64,000 nucleotides of DNA from DASRDU01 sp035652435 (GTDB lineage: Bacteria > Acidobacteriota > Blastocatellia > RBC074): NCBI GenBank assembly GCA_035652435.1, contig DASRDU010000007.1, forward strand, positions 1-64,000, read 5' to 3'. Of this stretch, positions 54,701-64,000 are shown piece after piece. Made by a program: the position numbers and the translations under genes. The notes under the pieces were generated by a model that ran no database searches, had not been told where the DNA came from, and saw only the letters and a list, made by a program, of their open reading frames with translations. Each line of letters opens with the position of its first letter. Positions within the stretch are counted from its first letter, which is position 1.

Positions 54701-55486
54701 TCGTATTCGACTTATCACGGGTTGCAGGCTGAAATCCGCCGGCGGCTGAGCCATGGCTTCTATTTCCAGGCGAATTACACTTACAGCAAAGCCTTCACTG
54801 ACTCCGAGGGCGGCCAGACCAACTTCGCCGGCCTGCTCGACCTGAACAAGGGGCTGGCCGTGGAAAAGCAGCGCATCAGCAACGACATCACTCATGTCTT
54901 CAAGGCCAACGGCGTGTATGAGCTTCCGTTCGGCCCGGGGAAAAGGTTCCTCGGTGCCGGCGGCGTGTCGGGTAAGGTTTTTGGCGGCTGGAGCCTCAAC
55001 GGCATCTGGCGCTGGCAATCGGGCGAGCCGGTTTCGATTGTCTCGCAGCGCGGCACCGTGAATCGCGCGGCGCGATCAACGAAGAACACCGTGGATACCA
55101 CGCTCCCGGTGAGTGATCTGCAGAATAAGACCGGGCTCTTCAAGGACGCCCAAGGGCGACCGATTCTGTTCGATCCGAGCCTGATCGGTTCTGACGGTCG
55201 CGCCAATTCACAGTTCTTCAAAAACCCGGAGGCGGGCCGGCTCGGCACGCTGCATCTGACTCCGGTGAGCGGCCCGAACTTCTTCAACGTGGACCTGAGC
55301 CTGATCAAGCGCACGGCGATCACCGAATCAGTGAACGTCGAATTCCGCGCCGACGCATTCAACGTCTTCAATAACGTCAACTTCAACATTGATCAGGTCC
55401 AGAACATCAACAGCACGTCCTTTGGGCGTATTACGAGTACGTTTGATCCGCGTATCTTCCAGTTCGCGCTCAAGCTCAACTTCTGA
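51794..55486 (+). CDS. Oar-like TonB-dependent receptor, full length
   Basis: A 1230-residue outer-membrane receptor. Residues 1-38 are a signal peptide (ISMIAVMTLFILTGLMWSG), and residues about 38-125 form a carboxypeptidase-type regulatory fold (STVSGTVKDSTGAVVPDTKV). A plug follows with LPLNGRNPLDLANLQAG near residue 160. The rest is a large beta-barrel ending in Phe (LKLNF). Oar-type receptors import large substrates with TonB, or in Myxococcus support development and protein secretion; the substrate is unknown. Compared with the 6126-8672 gene, this one retains the whole N-terminal part. Confidence 0.9.
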   Translation: MNNKSLPGLMSFRSISMIAVMTLFILTGLMWSGAIAQTTTSTVSGTVKDSTGAVVPDTKVVLRDTATRREITVVTNHEGQFVFANVTAGNYEITAEKASFRKADLRDITVNVGVPATVNIELQPGTIAEIVTTTATDSQAVVNTENAELQTTVLSRQINDLPLNGRNPLDLANLQAGVNQSGDNREASVNGLRGTFTNLTWDGININDNFIRTDTFFGVAAPSVVSVSEFTLTTQNGGPTDGLGVAQVKLITPRGSTQFHGSLFEFHRNDALDANSFFNNATGVPKEKLIRNQYGFNLGGPIKLPKKVFGPVGFDTDKLFFFTYYEGTKERTQASVLRTVLTQPARQGSFTYRRADNGQLQTVNLLALAGARGVVDPIAKRLIDLTPLPNDLASGDLANTPGAAASSNVAGYRFNTGSGTDQNLWGFRVDYDATAKHRFEATFSRFDFNLPNDPFNAIEEPFPGLPGGGQKSTRPRGSFAWNWTPTTNLNNELRGGFNNYDVRFFTREPFADGFRVTFPLITDPVQNTLPQGRKATNYEIFDNVNWVKGRHQVRFGGSYRRVYTEPFDFVGTIPLYTIGFNGVGLSSPLRRNATSFPGGISTDDFSRATNILEILTAPVSQADQTFNVASRTSGFTSGAESRQRLSYHTISGYAGDTWRARSNFTFNAGVRYEYISVPTEQRGLALLPRGGLGALRDPNAVLDFAGSGTGRAFFNDDLNNFAPSVSFSWDPFGHGKMAIRAGYSISYVIDNNITTVLNAITAGDGLATAVTIDDVAGTLSGRGRVTIPAPQFKVPRTISENLAINSQTALFTIDPKLRTPYVQQWNLSIERQILPDTIFEVRYVGNRGTKLTRGVDINQLRIFDNGFLADFQRAQRNLAAHGDPTVGETLQIFPKLGDFSDFGLGIALLDDPGVRSLIAQGQVGELARFYVVNRDFFLDPNNGFGVQLTPGFFLPANPNTFVADYIGNGSYSTYHGLQAEIRRRLSHGFYFQANYTYSKAFTDSEGGQTNFAGLLDLNKGLAVEKQRISNDITHVFKANGVYELPFGPGKRFLGAGGVSGKVFGGWSLNGIWRWQSGEPVSIVSQRGTVNRAARSTKNTVDTTLPVSDLQNKTGLFKDAQGRPILFDPSLIGSDGRANSQFFKNPEAGRLGTLHLTPVSGPNFFNVDLSLIKRTAITESVNVEFRADAFNVFNNVNFNIDQVQNINSTSFGRITSTFDPRIFQFALKLNF

Positions 55487-55505
55487 AGCTGCCCCACAAT
55501 CAAAA

Positions 55506-55547
55506 GGCCGGCGCGAGACAAACTAATCTCGCGCCGGCCTGCTTTTT
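55506..55547 (+). terminator. Strong intrinsic terminator, probably bidirectional
   Basis: GGCCGGCGCGAGA (55506-55518) pairs perfectly with TCTCGCGCCGGCC (55527-55539), followed by TGCTTTTTG. On the minus strand the stem is followed by TTTTG, so it can also end bioB, whose stop is at 55570. Confidence 0.85.
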
Positions 55548-55569
55548 GCTACCCTTCAATGCTACCCGA

Positions 55570-56586
55570 TCAACTCGCCATAGCAGTATGTGGTGGCGAC
55601 GGCGTATTCCCTTTACTGTCGCTTTGTGGACGCAATCGCATTCCCATCCTGCCAAGCAGTCTCTGATCGTGATCCGCCTCCGGGTTTGGCGTAGTCAGCA
55701 ACTTGCCGCCCATAAAGATCGAATTCGCTCCGGCGAGCAGACACAGCGCCTGCGCCTCGTCGGACATTGACAGGCGACCCGCGCTCAGTCGCACCATCGA
55801 GGCGGGCATCAGAATTCTTGCGGTCGCGATCATCCGCACCATCTCAAAAACATCAACCGGCTTTTCCTCGGCGAGTGGCGTGCCGGCGACGCGGACGAGC
55901 AGGTTGATCGGCACGCTTTCAGGATGAGGACGCTGCGTTGCCAGTTGTTCGAGCAGCCGGTAACGATCCGCTCGCTCTTCGCCCATGCCGATGATGCCGC
56001 CGCTGCACACGGTGATCCCGGCCCGGCGCACATACGCCAGCGTGTCGAGCCGCTCCTGATACGTGCGAGTCGAAATGATCTCGCCGTAAAATTCCGGTGA
56101 GGTGTCGAGGTTATGGTTGTAAGCGGTCAATCCTGCTTCGGCCAGCGCCAGCGCCTGATCGCTTTCGAGCATGCCGAGCGTGCAGCAGGCCTCCATCCCC
56201 AGCGCGCGCACTCCCCTGACCATTTCCAGCACGCGCTCGAATTCCGCGCCGCGGGGCACGTCGCGCCACGCCGCGCCCATGCAGAAGCGCGTTGCCCCCT
56301 GCCGCCGGGCGCGTTCGGCTGCCGCGAGGGTTTCTTCGACGGACATCAGTTTCTGCCGCGCGACGCCGGTTTCGTAATGGGCTGATTGCGGGCAATAGGC
56401 ACAGTCTTCCGGGCATCCGCCGGTCTTGATGCTCAGCAGCGCGCAGCCCTGAACTTCGTCGGGGTTGTGATAGGCGCGCTGCGCCGACTGCGCGCGAAAA
56501 ATCAGTTCGGGCAGTGGCAGGTTGTAGATGGCTTCGATTTCGTCAGGCTTCCAGTCGTAGCGGAGTTCGGCAGGCGTCGTGATCAT
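55570..56586 (-). CDS. bioB: Biotin synthase
   Basis: A 338-residue radical SAM enzyme. The cluster-binding CPEDCAYCPQSAHY motif lies near residue 57, in a sequence highly like biotin synthase (SIKTGGCPEDCAYC, NHNLDTSPEFYGEIISTRTY, SGGIIGMGE, MPASMVRLSAGR, NSIFMGGKLLTTPNP). It inserts sulfur into dethiobiotin, using an iron-sulfur cluster as donor. The C-terminus is extended by about 20 residues of low complexity compared with typical BioB. No other bio genes are adjacent. Confidence 0.93.
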   Translation of the reverse strand: MITTPAELRYDWKPDEIEAIYNLPLPELIFRAQSAQRAYHNPDEVQGCALLSIKTGGCPEDCAYCPQSAHYETGVARQKLMSVEETLAAAERARRQGATRFCMGAAWRDVPRGAEFERVLEMVRGVRALGMEACCTLGMLESDQALALAEAGLTAYNHNLDTSPEFYGEIISTRTYQERLDTLAYVRRAGITVCSGGIIGMGEERADRYRLLEQLATQRPHPESVPINLLVRVAGTPLAEEKPVDVFEMVRMIATARILMPASMVRLSAGRLSMSDEAQALCLLAGANSIFMGGKLLTTPNPEADHDQRLLGRMGMRLRPQSDSKGNTPSPPHTAMAS

Positions 56587-56642
56587 TGGTTCGGCTCATT
56601 CCTCTGTTGATTGATGCGTTGAAGGGGGCGTGATTATAAGGG

Positions 56643-58796
<2,154 letters not shown>

Positions 58797-58931
58797 CAGG
58801 TGAGATAGTTCACCATAAAGACCGCTTTGAAACAAAGGGGAAAGGGAGAGGCACAGATAGCAACAATCAAAAGCAGGATCTGCCTGAGTGAACGCCGTGC
58901 CCGGATGCGTTCGGGCAGGGCAGGTAAAATA

Positions 58932-58968
58932 GTAAAAGGCCGGCCACACCTCCTGACCGGCCTTTTAC
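58932..58968 (-). terminator. Intrinsic terminator after the proline-rich secreted protein
   Basis: GTAAAAGGCCGG (58932-58943) and CCGGCCTTTTAC (58957-58968) are exact complements with a 13-base loop. On the minus strand the T-run TTTTAC follows the stem. It lies 23 bases past the stop at 58991. Confidence 0.8.
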
Positions 58969-58990
58969 ATCTGACTGCCTCACACCACTC

Positions 58991-60124
58991 TTACTGGCAG
59001 TTTGGTGGGAAGACCGGGATCGTCAGACTCACAGTTCCCGCGGTCGTCAGACTGTGCAGGGGGTGCCCCCCATTGAAAGCTGAAGCCCTGCGGGAGCTGT
59101 TCGGATTGAAGGTGAGCATCGCCCCGACTATCGCCGGCTCGGGGTCTTCATCCGACCCGGTGGCCCAGAACTTCATCCACCCCGACGTGCCGGCCGGAAT
59201 GACCGCATTCAACCTCGGCGTCGTTCTGGGGAAGGTCGAATTATTGAGGAAGCTCCTGAACTGGCACCCGCCCTCGAACGTGAAGCTGTAAGGGTTCTCG
59301 AGCTGATCAAACAGGATGCCGAAGAGCGGCCCGAGCCTCGCCGCCGATGTCCGCAGGTCGCCGCCGATGCGGTTGACCACCAGCAGAGTTGAGTTGCCAT
59401 CGGCCTGACTTTGGATGCTGTCCATCGCCAGCACGCGCGGCAGGCCGTCGAGCAGAATTGTGACTTCGCTCGGAATGTCATCAGCCTGCGCCGGCGCACT
59501 CCCCCTTGTCGTGGATCCTCGCTCTGCCAGCGGCTCGCAGATCTCGCACGGCTGCAATGTCGGCGTCGGCCGTGCTTCGGCGGACAGACTGGTGGAGCTG
59601 CCGGTGCCCAGCTTGACGAGTTCATTCCCGATCAGCATCGGCGGCGGTGGCGGCGGCGGCGGTGGTTCATCCTGAGCTACTTCCTCACTGCGGGCGCCGG
59701 CTGGGGCCGCCCTGAAGAATGACGGACTCCGGTCGGTCACAGGCATCCCGTTTTCATCAACGGCGATTGCAATGATGTAGCCGGTGATGCCCGGGTCCAC
59801 GTCCGAGGCGAGGAATCTCATGGTCTGACTTCTGGTCAGGCAGATGTAGGAATCGGCCACCGAGCAGGTGTCCCCGTCAACGAAGAACAGATGCACGAAG
59901 ACGCTCTCCCGGTCACCGGTGTTGGTGATGGTGATGAGGGTATTTTCCGCCACAGGGTTGGTCACGCTGGAGGTGTAGAAGTTGTAAATCAAAACACTGC
60001 CGGCACCGAGCGAGCCGGTTGAGGGGAATGGCCCGCCCGGATCAGCGGCCATCCCCGAAGTCAGCATCAGGGCGGCGAGCGTCAGTGTCAGAAAAGGGAG
60101 TGTGAGTCTGCCTGTCAGGTGCAT
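58991..60124 (-). CDS. Secreted protein with polyproline linker, function unknown
   Basis: A 377-residue protein with a signal peptide (LPFLTLTLAALMLTSGMAAD). The first half (residues about 30-150) is beta-rich with an Ig-like pattern (TLITITNTGDRESVFVHLFFVDG) and a Cys pair. It is followed by a stretch of eight or nine prolines near residue 170, then a second globular part with several Asn and Cys residues (EICEPLAERGST, GCQFRSFLNNSTF). Acidobacterial genomes encode many such secreted proteins. I cannot name the family. ATG 60124 has AAAGGAAAA ahead of it; ATG 60142 is an alternative. Confidence 0.65.
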   Translation of the reverse strand: MHLTGRLTLPFLTLTLAALMLTSGMAADPGGPFPSTGSLGAGSVLIYNFYTSSVTNPVAENTLITITNTGDRESVFVHLFFVDGDTCSVADSYICLTRSQTMRFLASDVDPGITGYIIAIAVDENGMPVTDRSPSFFRAAPAGARSEEVAQDEPPPPPPPPPMLIGNELVKLGTGSSTSLSAEARPTPTLQPCEICEPLAERGSTTRGSAPAQADDIPSEVTILLDGLPRVLAMDSIQSQADGNSTLLVVNRIGGDLRTSAARLGPLFGILFDQLENPYSFTFEGGCQFRSFLNNSTFPRTTPRLNAVIPAGTSGWMKFWATGSDEDPEPAIVGAMLTFNPNSSRRASAFNGGHPLHSLTTAGTVSLTIPVFPPNCQ

Positions 60125-60484
60125 GGAGGCTTTTCCTTTCATGGCCTGAGACGATTCAATGAACCGGGGATCGGGGATGACAGCCACTCCGCCATCTTCC
60201 TGGCCATGCCGCCCGGGAGAGATACGACTCAAGGCATGTGCAGATCCCTTATGTCTGCCGACGAATTCGACCACCGGCAACTTGATGGAGAGGGGTTCAG
60301 AACAATCAACTGAAATGACTAAATCAGGTGCGAATCCACAAGACGCTGGGAATGGTGCCAGGATCGGAAGCGGAAGCTGTCCGGGCTGGCCGCGGTGAAC
60401 AGACCTTTGTCGGGCGGCCCCCGAAGCCTGGGGGCGGCTGACTGGATTGCCGCTTGCAATGAGGTCGCAAGGGCACAGGTAAAA
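60125..60484. other. Intergenic stretch, no gene seen
   Basis: No convincing gene is found between the terminator of the subtilase gene (60481-60526) and the start of the proline-rich secreted gene. Minus-strand frames extend here without recognisable protein features. It should carry the promoter of the secreted gene, but I cannot point to hexamers. Confidence 0.4.
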
Positions 60485-60526
60485 CACGTGGGCGCGGCAG
60501 AAATTACTCTCTGCCGCGCTCACGTG
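60481..60526 (-). terminator. Intrinsic terminator of the subtilase gene
   Basis: On the minus strand a 17-base stem, CACGTGAGCGCGGCAGA pairing with TCTGCCGCGCCCACGTG (one G-U pair), encloses an eight-base loop and is followed by TTTTACC. It lies 22 bases past the subtilase stop at 60548. Confidence 0.75.
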
Positions 60527-60547
60527 GATTCGAGGGCTGAATCAGGA

Positions 60548-63502
60548 CTATTCGGTTGCCAGTCGCTGAACCGCCGCCAGAGCGTGCGCGAGTTCGGCGC
60601 GGGTCAGCGGGCTGTCCGGGCGGAAGGCATTATTGGCTGGCCCCATCAATCCGTGTGAGAGCGCGACAGCCACGTAACCCCGCAATTCGGCAGGGATGCT
60701 CGAAACATCGGTGAGCGTGAACGCTGCCCCCGACTGCGCCTCGGCTTCGGCACGCAACCCGGCGGCACGCACCAGCACGATTGCCGCCGTCAGCCGATCC
60801 GCAAAATCGTACGGGCGGAAGTTATTGCCTGCAGACTCAGGGAAGAGCGAGCCGTCCGGGGCGGCTTGTGCGCTCTCGACAAAGTTGCGCGTCGTCAGGT
60901 CACGCACGTCAGCATAGCGTGGCCGGGCAGACAGATACTGCGGAACACGAGCGCCCTGCACCATTGCCGCGGCAAGTGCGGCCCGTGTGACGCCGAAGCC
61001 CGGACGGAACCTGCGTCCGTAAGGCGCCATCACGAAACTGCGGAGCGCCTGATAAATTTCCGCGCGCTCTGTTGCGCCAGGGTTGCCGAGGTCATCGAGC
61101 GGTGAATATTCGGCGCGCGTCACTTCCAGCGCGCCGGTGAACTGTTGCGACGTGAGTGCCAGGTTGAAGGTGTTGCCGACACGCGCCCGCCACACGCCGG
61201 AAGAAGGATTATTCATTGTCAGGCGCTCGCGCCTGCCGGTCAGCCCAGGCAGGTTGATCGCGTTGGCGTAGGCGCGCTCGGTGCCGCCGGGGTCGAGCAT
61301 CGCCAGCCCGAGATCGTTCGGGCTCCAGAACGGCCCCCACGCAATCTGCACCGAAGCCATCAGCGTGTTTTCCGGCAGCGCTAAATTCGTTTCACTGCTC
61401 TGCCCCGGCAGGACTGTGCCGGAGAAAGTCTGCGCGGGGTCGCTGATGAACCTGACCTGCCCGCGATCAAGCGCGGCGCGCCATGCGCCCATGTGCCTCT
61501 GTGGGAATGCGGCTTCGAGAACAGCCGCGTGCGCGTTGAGCATCCCCGCGCCGACCTCGTGCAGGTAATACTCCGCGAGCGGCGTGGCCGTGCGTTGCAG
61601 GATGTCGCGCACCTGCGCCGGTGTCAGGTTCGGGTTCGCTTCGAGCATCAGCGCGACGGTCGCCGCGACCTGCGGCGCGGAGAAACTCGTCCCGCTCGCG
61701 GTCGTGTAGTAAGGCAATTCACCGGCGGCGAGCCGGCTCGTGTCAGCGCCGGCCACGCCGAGAGTCCCGGTCAGGTTCAGGCCCGCAGAGCGCAGGCTGA
61801 TCACGCTGACGCCCGGGGCAACGAGTGTCGGGCGAAAGAGCGCACTCCCCAGCGCACCGCGCGACGAGAAGTCCGCCAGCCGCCCCCGGGCGTCCGTCGC
61901 GCCGACGCTGATGACCCATGGGGCGACCGCATACGGATTCAGGGTGTGCAGCCCCGACCCGGTGTTGCCGGCGGAAAAGACGACATTGATGCCTCGCTCG
62001 GTCAGCATCTTCGTGGCGACGTTGACCGGGTCGTTCGCGTCAAAGACTGTCTCGGCGGAGAAACTGCAATTGACGACGCGGACATTCAGGCCCGCGCCGC
62101 GGCTGAGCAGGTAATCAAAGCCCGAGAGGACGAATGACAGATTCAGATCGCCCGCGCTCAGGCCGACTACTTTCGCGTTCGGCGCGAGTCCCGCGTAACG
62201 TCCGCCCGAATGAGCCCCGTTGCCCGCAATCACGCCGGCCACGAACGTGCCGTGTCCGTAAGCCTGATCGGTGCTGGCGAGGTTTTCAACCTGGCTTGGG
62301 CTGCTGAAACCAATACTCAGGCTCTGCTGGTCGAGCAGCTTGACGTTCTGCACGACGCGCCCGGCCAGATCAGCATGTGTCGCGTCCACGCCCGTGTCGA
62401 GTACCGCGACGGTCACGCCGCGCCCGGAAACGGGCAGCCCGGAGTTGTGCTGCGTCAGATCCTGATCGCGCGGCACTCGCTCTGCGCCGTTGAGTTGCAG
62501 GTACGGGTCGGAATTCAATTGCAGTGTGCGATTGCCGTAAATGGAGCGCACCGAAGCGAGGCGTGAGATGCTGATGATCTGCCGCTTCGTCGCCGTCAGC
62601 GCGATCATCGGCAGTGCGCGATAACGCGTCCCGCCGAGAACGCCGATGCGCTGCAGATCGGCAATATCTGCGGCGGTAGGCAGTTGATAATAGACGACGA
62701 TGGCGTTGACGTTACTGTCATCGGTCAGTTGATTGAGTTGCACAGCCAGCTCGGGGTCAACGTTCTGCAGGCCTGCCCCGACGACCGGAGAGACGAGACT
62801 TTCAGCGTCCTTCACGATAATGCTGTCTGCGCCGGTCACCGCAATGCCGTCAGCACCAGTCACGGCGATGCCGTCGGCGCCCGTGACCGCGATGCCTGAA
62901 GGCGGGATCGTATAAACCGAGCCGTCAGCGCCCGTGACCGCGATGCCGTCGGCGCCGGTCACCGCAATCCCGTTCGGGCCTCTGACGATTATGCCGTCCG
63001 CGCGCACTGCATTCATTGCGTCGGCGCCGGTGACTGCGGTGCCGTCGGCGCCCGTGACCGCAATGCCGTCGGCCCCGGTCACGGCAATTCCCGTCGGCCG
63101 CGTAATGTAAATTGAATCAGCGTGAAAAGTCTGACCGTCCGCGCCCGTCACTGCAATCCCGTCCGCGCCCGTCACCGCAATCCCATCAGCGCCAGTAACT
63201 GCAATCCCGTCGGCGCCGGTGACCGCAATGCCGTTCGCGCCAGTATGAGTGACACCGTCGGCGCCGGTCACCGCAATGCCGTCGGCCCCGGTCGTGGCGA
63301 TCCCGTTCGGCGCGAAGGCCAGAAAGCCGTCTGCACCCGTAACAGCAATGCCAGATGTGTTGATGAAGGAGACGCCGTCGGCGCCGGTGACGGCGATGCC
63401 GTTCGACCTCGTCACTGTCAGCCCGGCGATGGCCTGTTCTGTCAGCAGGGCGAGTATCACGAATATCGTGATGAAACTCTCTGACCGTCTGTGAATTCGC
63501 AT
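60548..63502 (-). CDS. Subtilisin-like protease with octapeptide-repeat N-terminus and SLH-like C-terminus
   Basis: A 984-residue secreted protease. Residues 1-27 are a signal peptide (FITIFVILALLTEQAIAG). Residues 35-234 are a repeat region built on GIAVTGAD (15 exact copies plus variants). A subtilase domain follows with Asp369 in AVLDTGVD, His417 in YGHGTFVAG and Ser606 in SGTSFSAP, a complete triad. The C-terminus (about 800-984) has SLH-like repeats (RFRPGFGVTRAALAAAMV, FRPYDFADRLTAAIVLV, FRPDSPLTRAELAHAL), normally used for anchoring to envelope polymers. The repeat region may form a beta-solenoid stalk. The start at 63502 gives a good signal peptide. Confidence 0.85.
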   Translation of the reverse strand: MRIHRRSESFITIFVILALLTEQAIAGLTVTRSNGIAVTGADGVSFINTSGIAVTGADGFLAFAPNGIATTGADGIAVTGADGVTHTGANGIAVTGADGIAVTGADGIAVTGADGIAVTGADGQTFHADSIYITRPTGIAVTGADGIAVTGADGTAVTGADAMNAVRADGIIVRGPNGIAVTGADGIAVTGADGSVYTIPPSGIAVTGADGIAVTGADGIAVTGADSIIVKDAESLVSPVVGAGLQNVDPELAVQLNQLTDDSNVNAIVVYYQLPTAADIADLQRIGVLGGTRYRALPMIALTATKRQIISISRLASVRSIYGNRTLQLNSDPYLQLNGAERVPRDQDLTQHNSGLPVSGRGVTVAVLDTGVDATHADLAGRVVQNVKLLDQQSLSIGFSSPSQVENLASTDQAYGHGTFVAGVIAGNGAHSGGRYAGLAPNAKVVGLSAGDLNLSFVLSGFDYLLSRGAGLNVRVVNCSFSAETVFDANDPVNVATKMLTERGINVVFSAGNTGSGLHTLNPYAVAPWVISVGATDARGRLADFSSRGALGSALFRPTLVAPGVSVISLRSAGLNLTGTLGVAGADTSRLAAGELPYYTTASGTSFSAPQVAATVALMLEANPNLTPAQVRDILQRTATPLAEYYLHEVGAGMLNAHAAVLEAAFPQRHMGAWRAALDRGQVRFISDPAQTFSGTVLPGQSSETNLALPENTLMASVQIAWGPFWSPNDLGLAMLDPGGTERAYANAINLPGLTGRRERLTMNNPSSGVWRARVGNTFNLALTSQQFTGALEVTRAEYSPLDDLGNPGATERAEIYQALRSFVMAPYGRRFRPGFGVTRAALAAAMVQGARVPQYLSARPRYADVRDLTTRNFVESAQAAPDGSLFPESAGNNFRPYDFADRLTAAIVLVRAAGLRAEAEAQSGAAFTLTDVSSIPAELRGYVAVALSHGLMGPANNAFRPDSPLTRAELAHALAAVQRLATE
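62801..63400 (-). repeat. 24-base tandem coding repeat, GIAVTGAD
   Basis: The region encodes residues 35-234 of the subtilase. The unit is 24 bases, eight residues: Gly-Ile-Ala-Val-Thr-Gly-Ala-Asp. Exact copies begin at residues 35, 51, 75, 91, 99, 107, 115, 123, 146, 154, 186, 194, 211, 219 and 227. Variants such as GIATTGAD and GTAVTGAD fill some gaps, and three longer interruptions break the array. DNA-level variation between copies (different synonymous codons) suggests the repeat is old and kept for protein structure rather than recent slippage. Confidence 0.9.
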
Positions 63503-63725
63503 GATTTGCCCGCAGCCCGCCTGAAATCCGTCAGGAGGTGTATTTTTTACATTACAGCCTGTCGAAATTTCAGGAGTCGCGTTTCACTGGTCTACAGGGG
63601 GAAGATAATTATTAAGGCCAAAGCCTCAAAATGCCGGGGGTTGAGAGGCAGGGCGCAGCATTTACGTTGCTTGTCCTTGATGAATGCCAGCAACTTTCGT
63701 TCCGACTTCCAAATGCTCTGAACAG

Positions 63726-64000
63726 TCACTTCATCAGTTCCCGATAAACCCGCTGTGTCTCCGCCGCCGGTTCGACGCCGAGTTCCTCGCGCAGCCGCCG
63801 CCGCAGAGCTTCATACTGCTCCTTCACCGCGGCCCCCTTGCCGAGTGCGGCCTGGGCGCGCATCAGCAGGCAGTGGATGTCTTCGCGGTACGGGTCGTCG
63901 CGCAGGATCTGGCGGGCCAGTTGAATCGAGCGTGTCAGGTCTCCCACTTTCTGCGCCGCCGCCGCCAGCGCTTCGAGCGTGCGCATATATTGCTCGCGGT
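63726..64000 (-). CDS. BTAD-domain transcriptional activator, C-terminal part (partial)
   Basis: About 91 residues at the window edge belong to a bacterial transcriptional activator domain (BTAD): RDDPYREDIHCLLMRAQAALG followed by AVKEQYEALRRRLREELGVEPAAETQRVYREL. This is the helical domain next to OmpR-like DNA-binding domains in SARP/LuxR-type activators. The protein continues beyond 64000 in the same frame and ends at 63726. The N-terminal DNA-binding part is not visible. Its target genes are unknown; the adjacent subtilase gene is a possibility by position only. Confidence 0.8.
   Translation of the reverse strand, partial: REQYMRTLEALAAAAQKVGDLTRSIQLARQILRDDPYREDIHCLLMRAQAALGKGAAVKEQYEALRRRLREELGVEPAAETQRVYRELMK

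Noticed and set aside
62801..63400. Regular 24-base repeats that might suggest a CRISPR array
   Set aside because: Copies are contiguous, lie in frame and encode GIAVTGAD; there are no unique spacers and no cas genes.

Overview
The window looks like a chromosomal segment of an Acidobacteriota bacterium, most likely class Blastocatellia or a relative. Evidence: two very long Oar-type TonB-dependent receptors, a tandem pair of secreted VWFA-related proteins of the kind typical of Acidobacteria, a moderately high-GC base composition, and housekeeping genes on both strands. No rRNA, tRNA or CRISPR array is visible. The taxonomic call rests on gene content only.

Layout. (1) 1-6120 is accessory DNA: a phage terminase split into two reading frames, small unknown proteins, a receiver and a degenerate receiver, a SWIM zinc-finger protein, an excisionase-like HTH protein with an AT-hook, a ribbon-helix-helix protein and a pyrimidine-dimer glycosylase. 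It ends inside a TonB-dependent receptor gene (6126-8672) whose N-terminal third is missing, so this is probably an integrated element whose right end lies near 6120. (2) 8.8-13.5 kb is a MoxR / DUF58 / transglutaminase operon. (3) 13.7-17.5 kb holds an S9 peptidase and a CHT1-like sodium symporter. (4) 17.5-21.4 kb, on the minus strand, is a sulfur-carrier cysteine-synthesis locus: CysM, a JAMM protease, an MmcQ-like protein, and one polypeptide joining a CysO-like ubiquitin fold, a MoeZ-type E1 and a rhodanese. A Rieske protein follows. (5) 21.7-34.3 kb holds secreted and envelope proteins: a C25 (gingipain-type) protease, two FKBPs, a Tat-exported amidase, an MBL hydrolase, an AstE/AspA-type deacylase, two VWFA proteins and a BrkB-family membrane protein. 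(6) 34.5-51.4 kb is housekeeping: cysteine-less redoxin, CinA-like, gamma-carbonic anhydrase, hisS, aspS, a VapBC-like pair, mutL, pta, DedA, an HD hydrolase, dusB, homoserine dehydrogenase and recD2. (7) 51.8-64 kb: a full-length TonB receptor, bioB, an NHL-M23 fusion, a secreted proline-rich protein, a subtilase with an octapeptide repeat domain and SLH-like C-terminus, and the end of a BTAD-domain regulator.

The most interesting system is the CysM / JAMM / CysO-MoeZ-rhodanese locus. It resembles the mycobacterial Mec-CysO-CysM pathway, but the carrier is fused ahead of its own activating enzyme with the diglycine internal. The carrier could therefore work by the classical route only after cleavage, and a JAMM protease of the right family is encoded in the same operon. 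Other points worth a look are the element boundary, long perfect intergenic palindromes, a VapC frame without a normal start codon, an in-frame TGA pseudogene, a degenerate receiver, a cysteine-less redoxin and the octapeptide-repeat subtilase.
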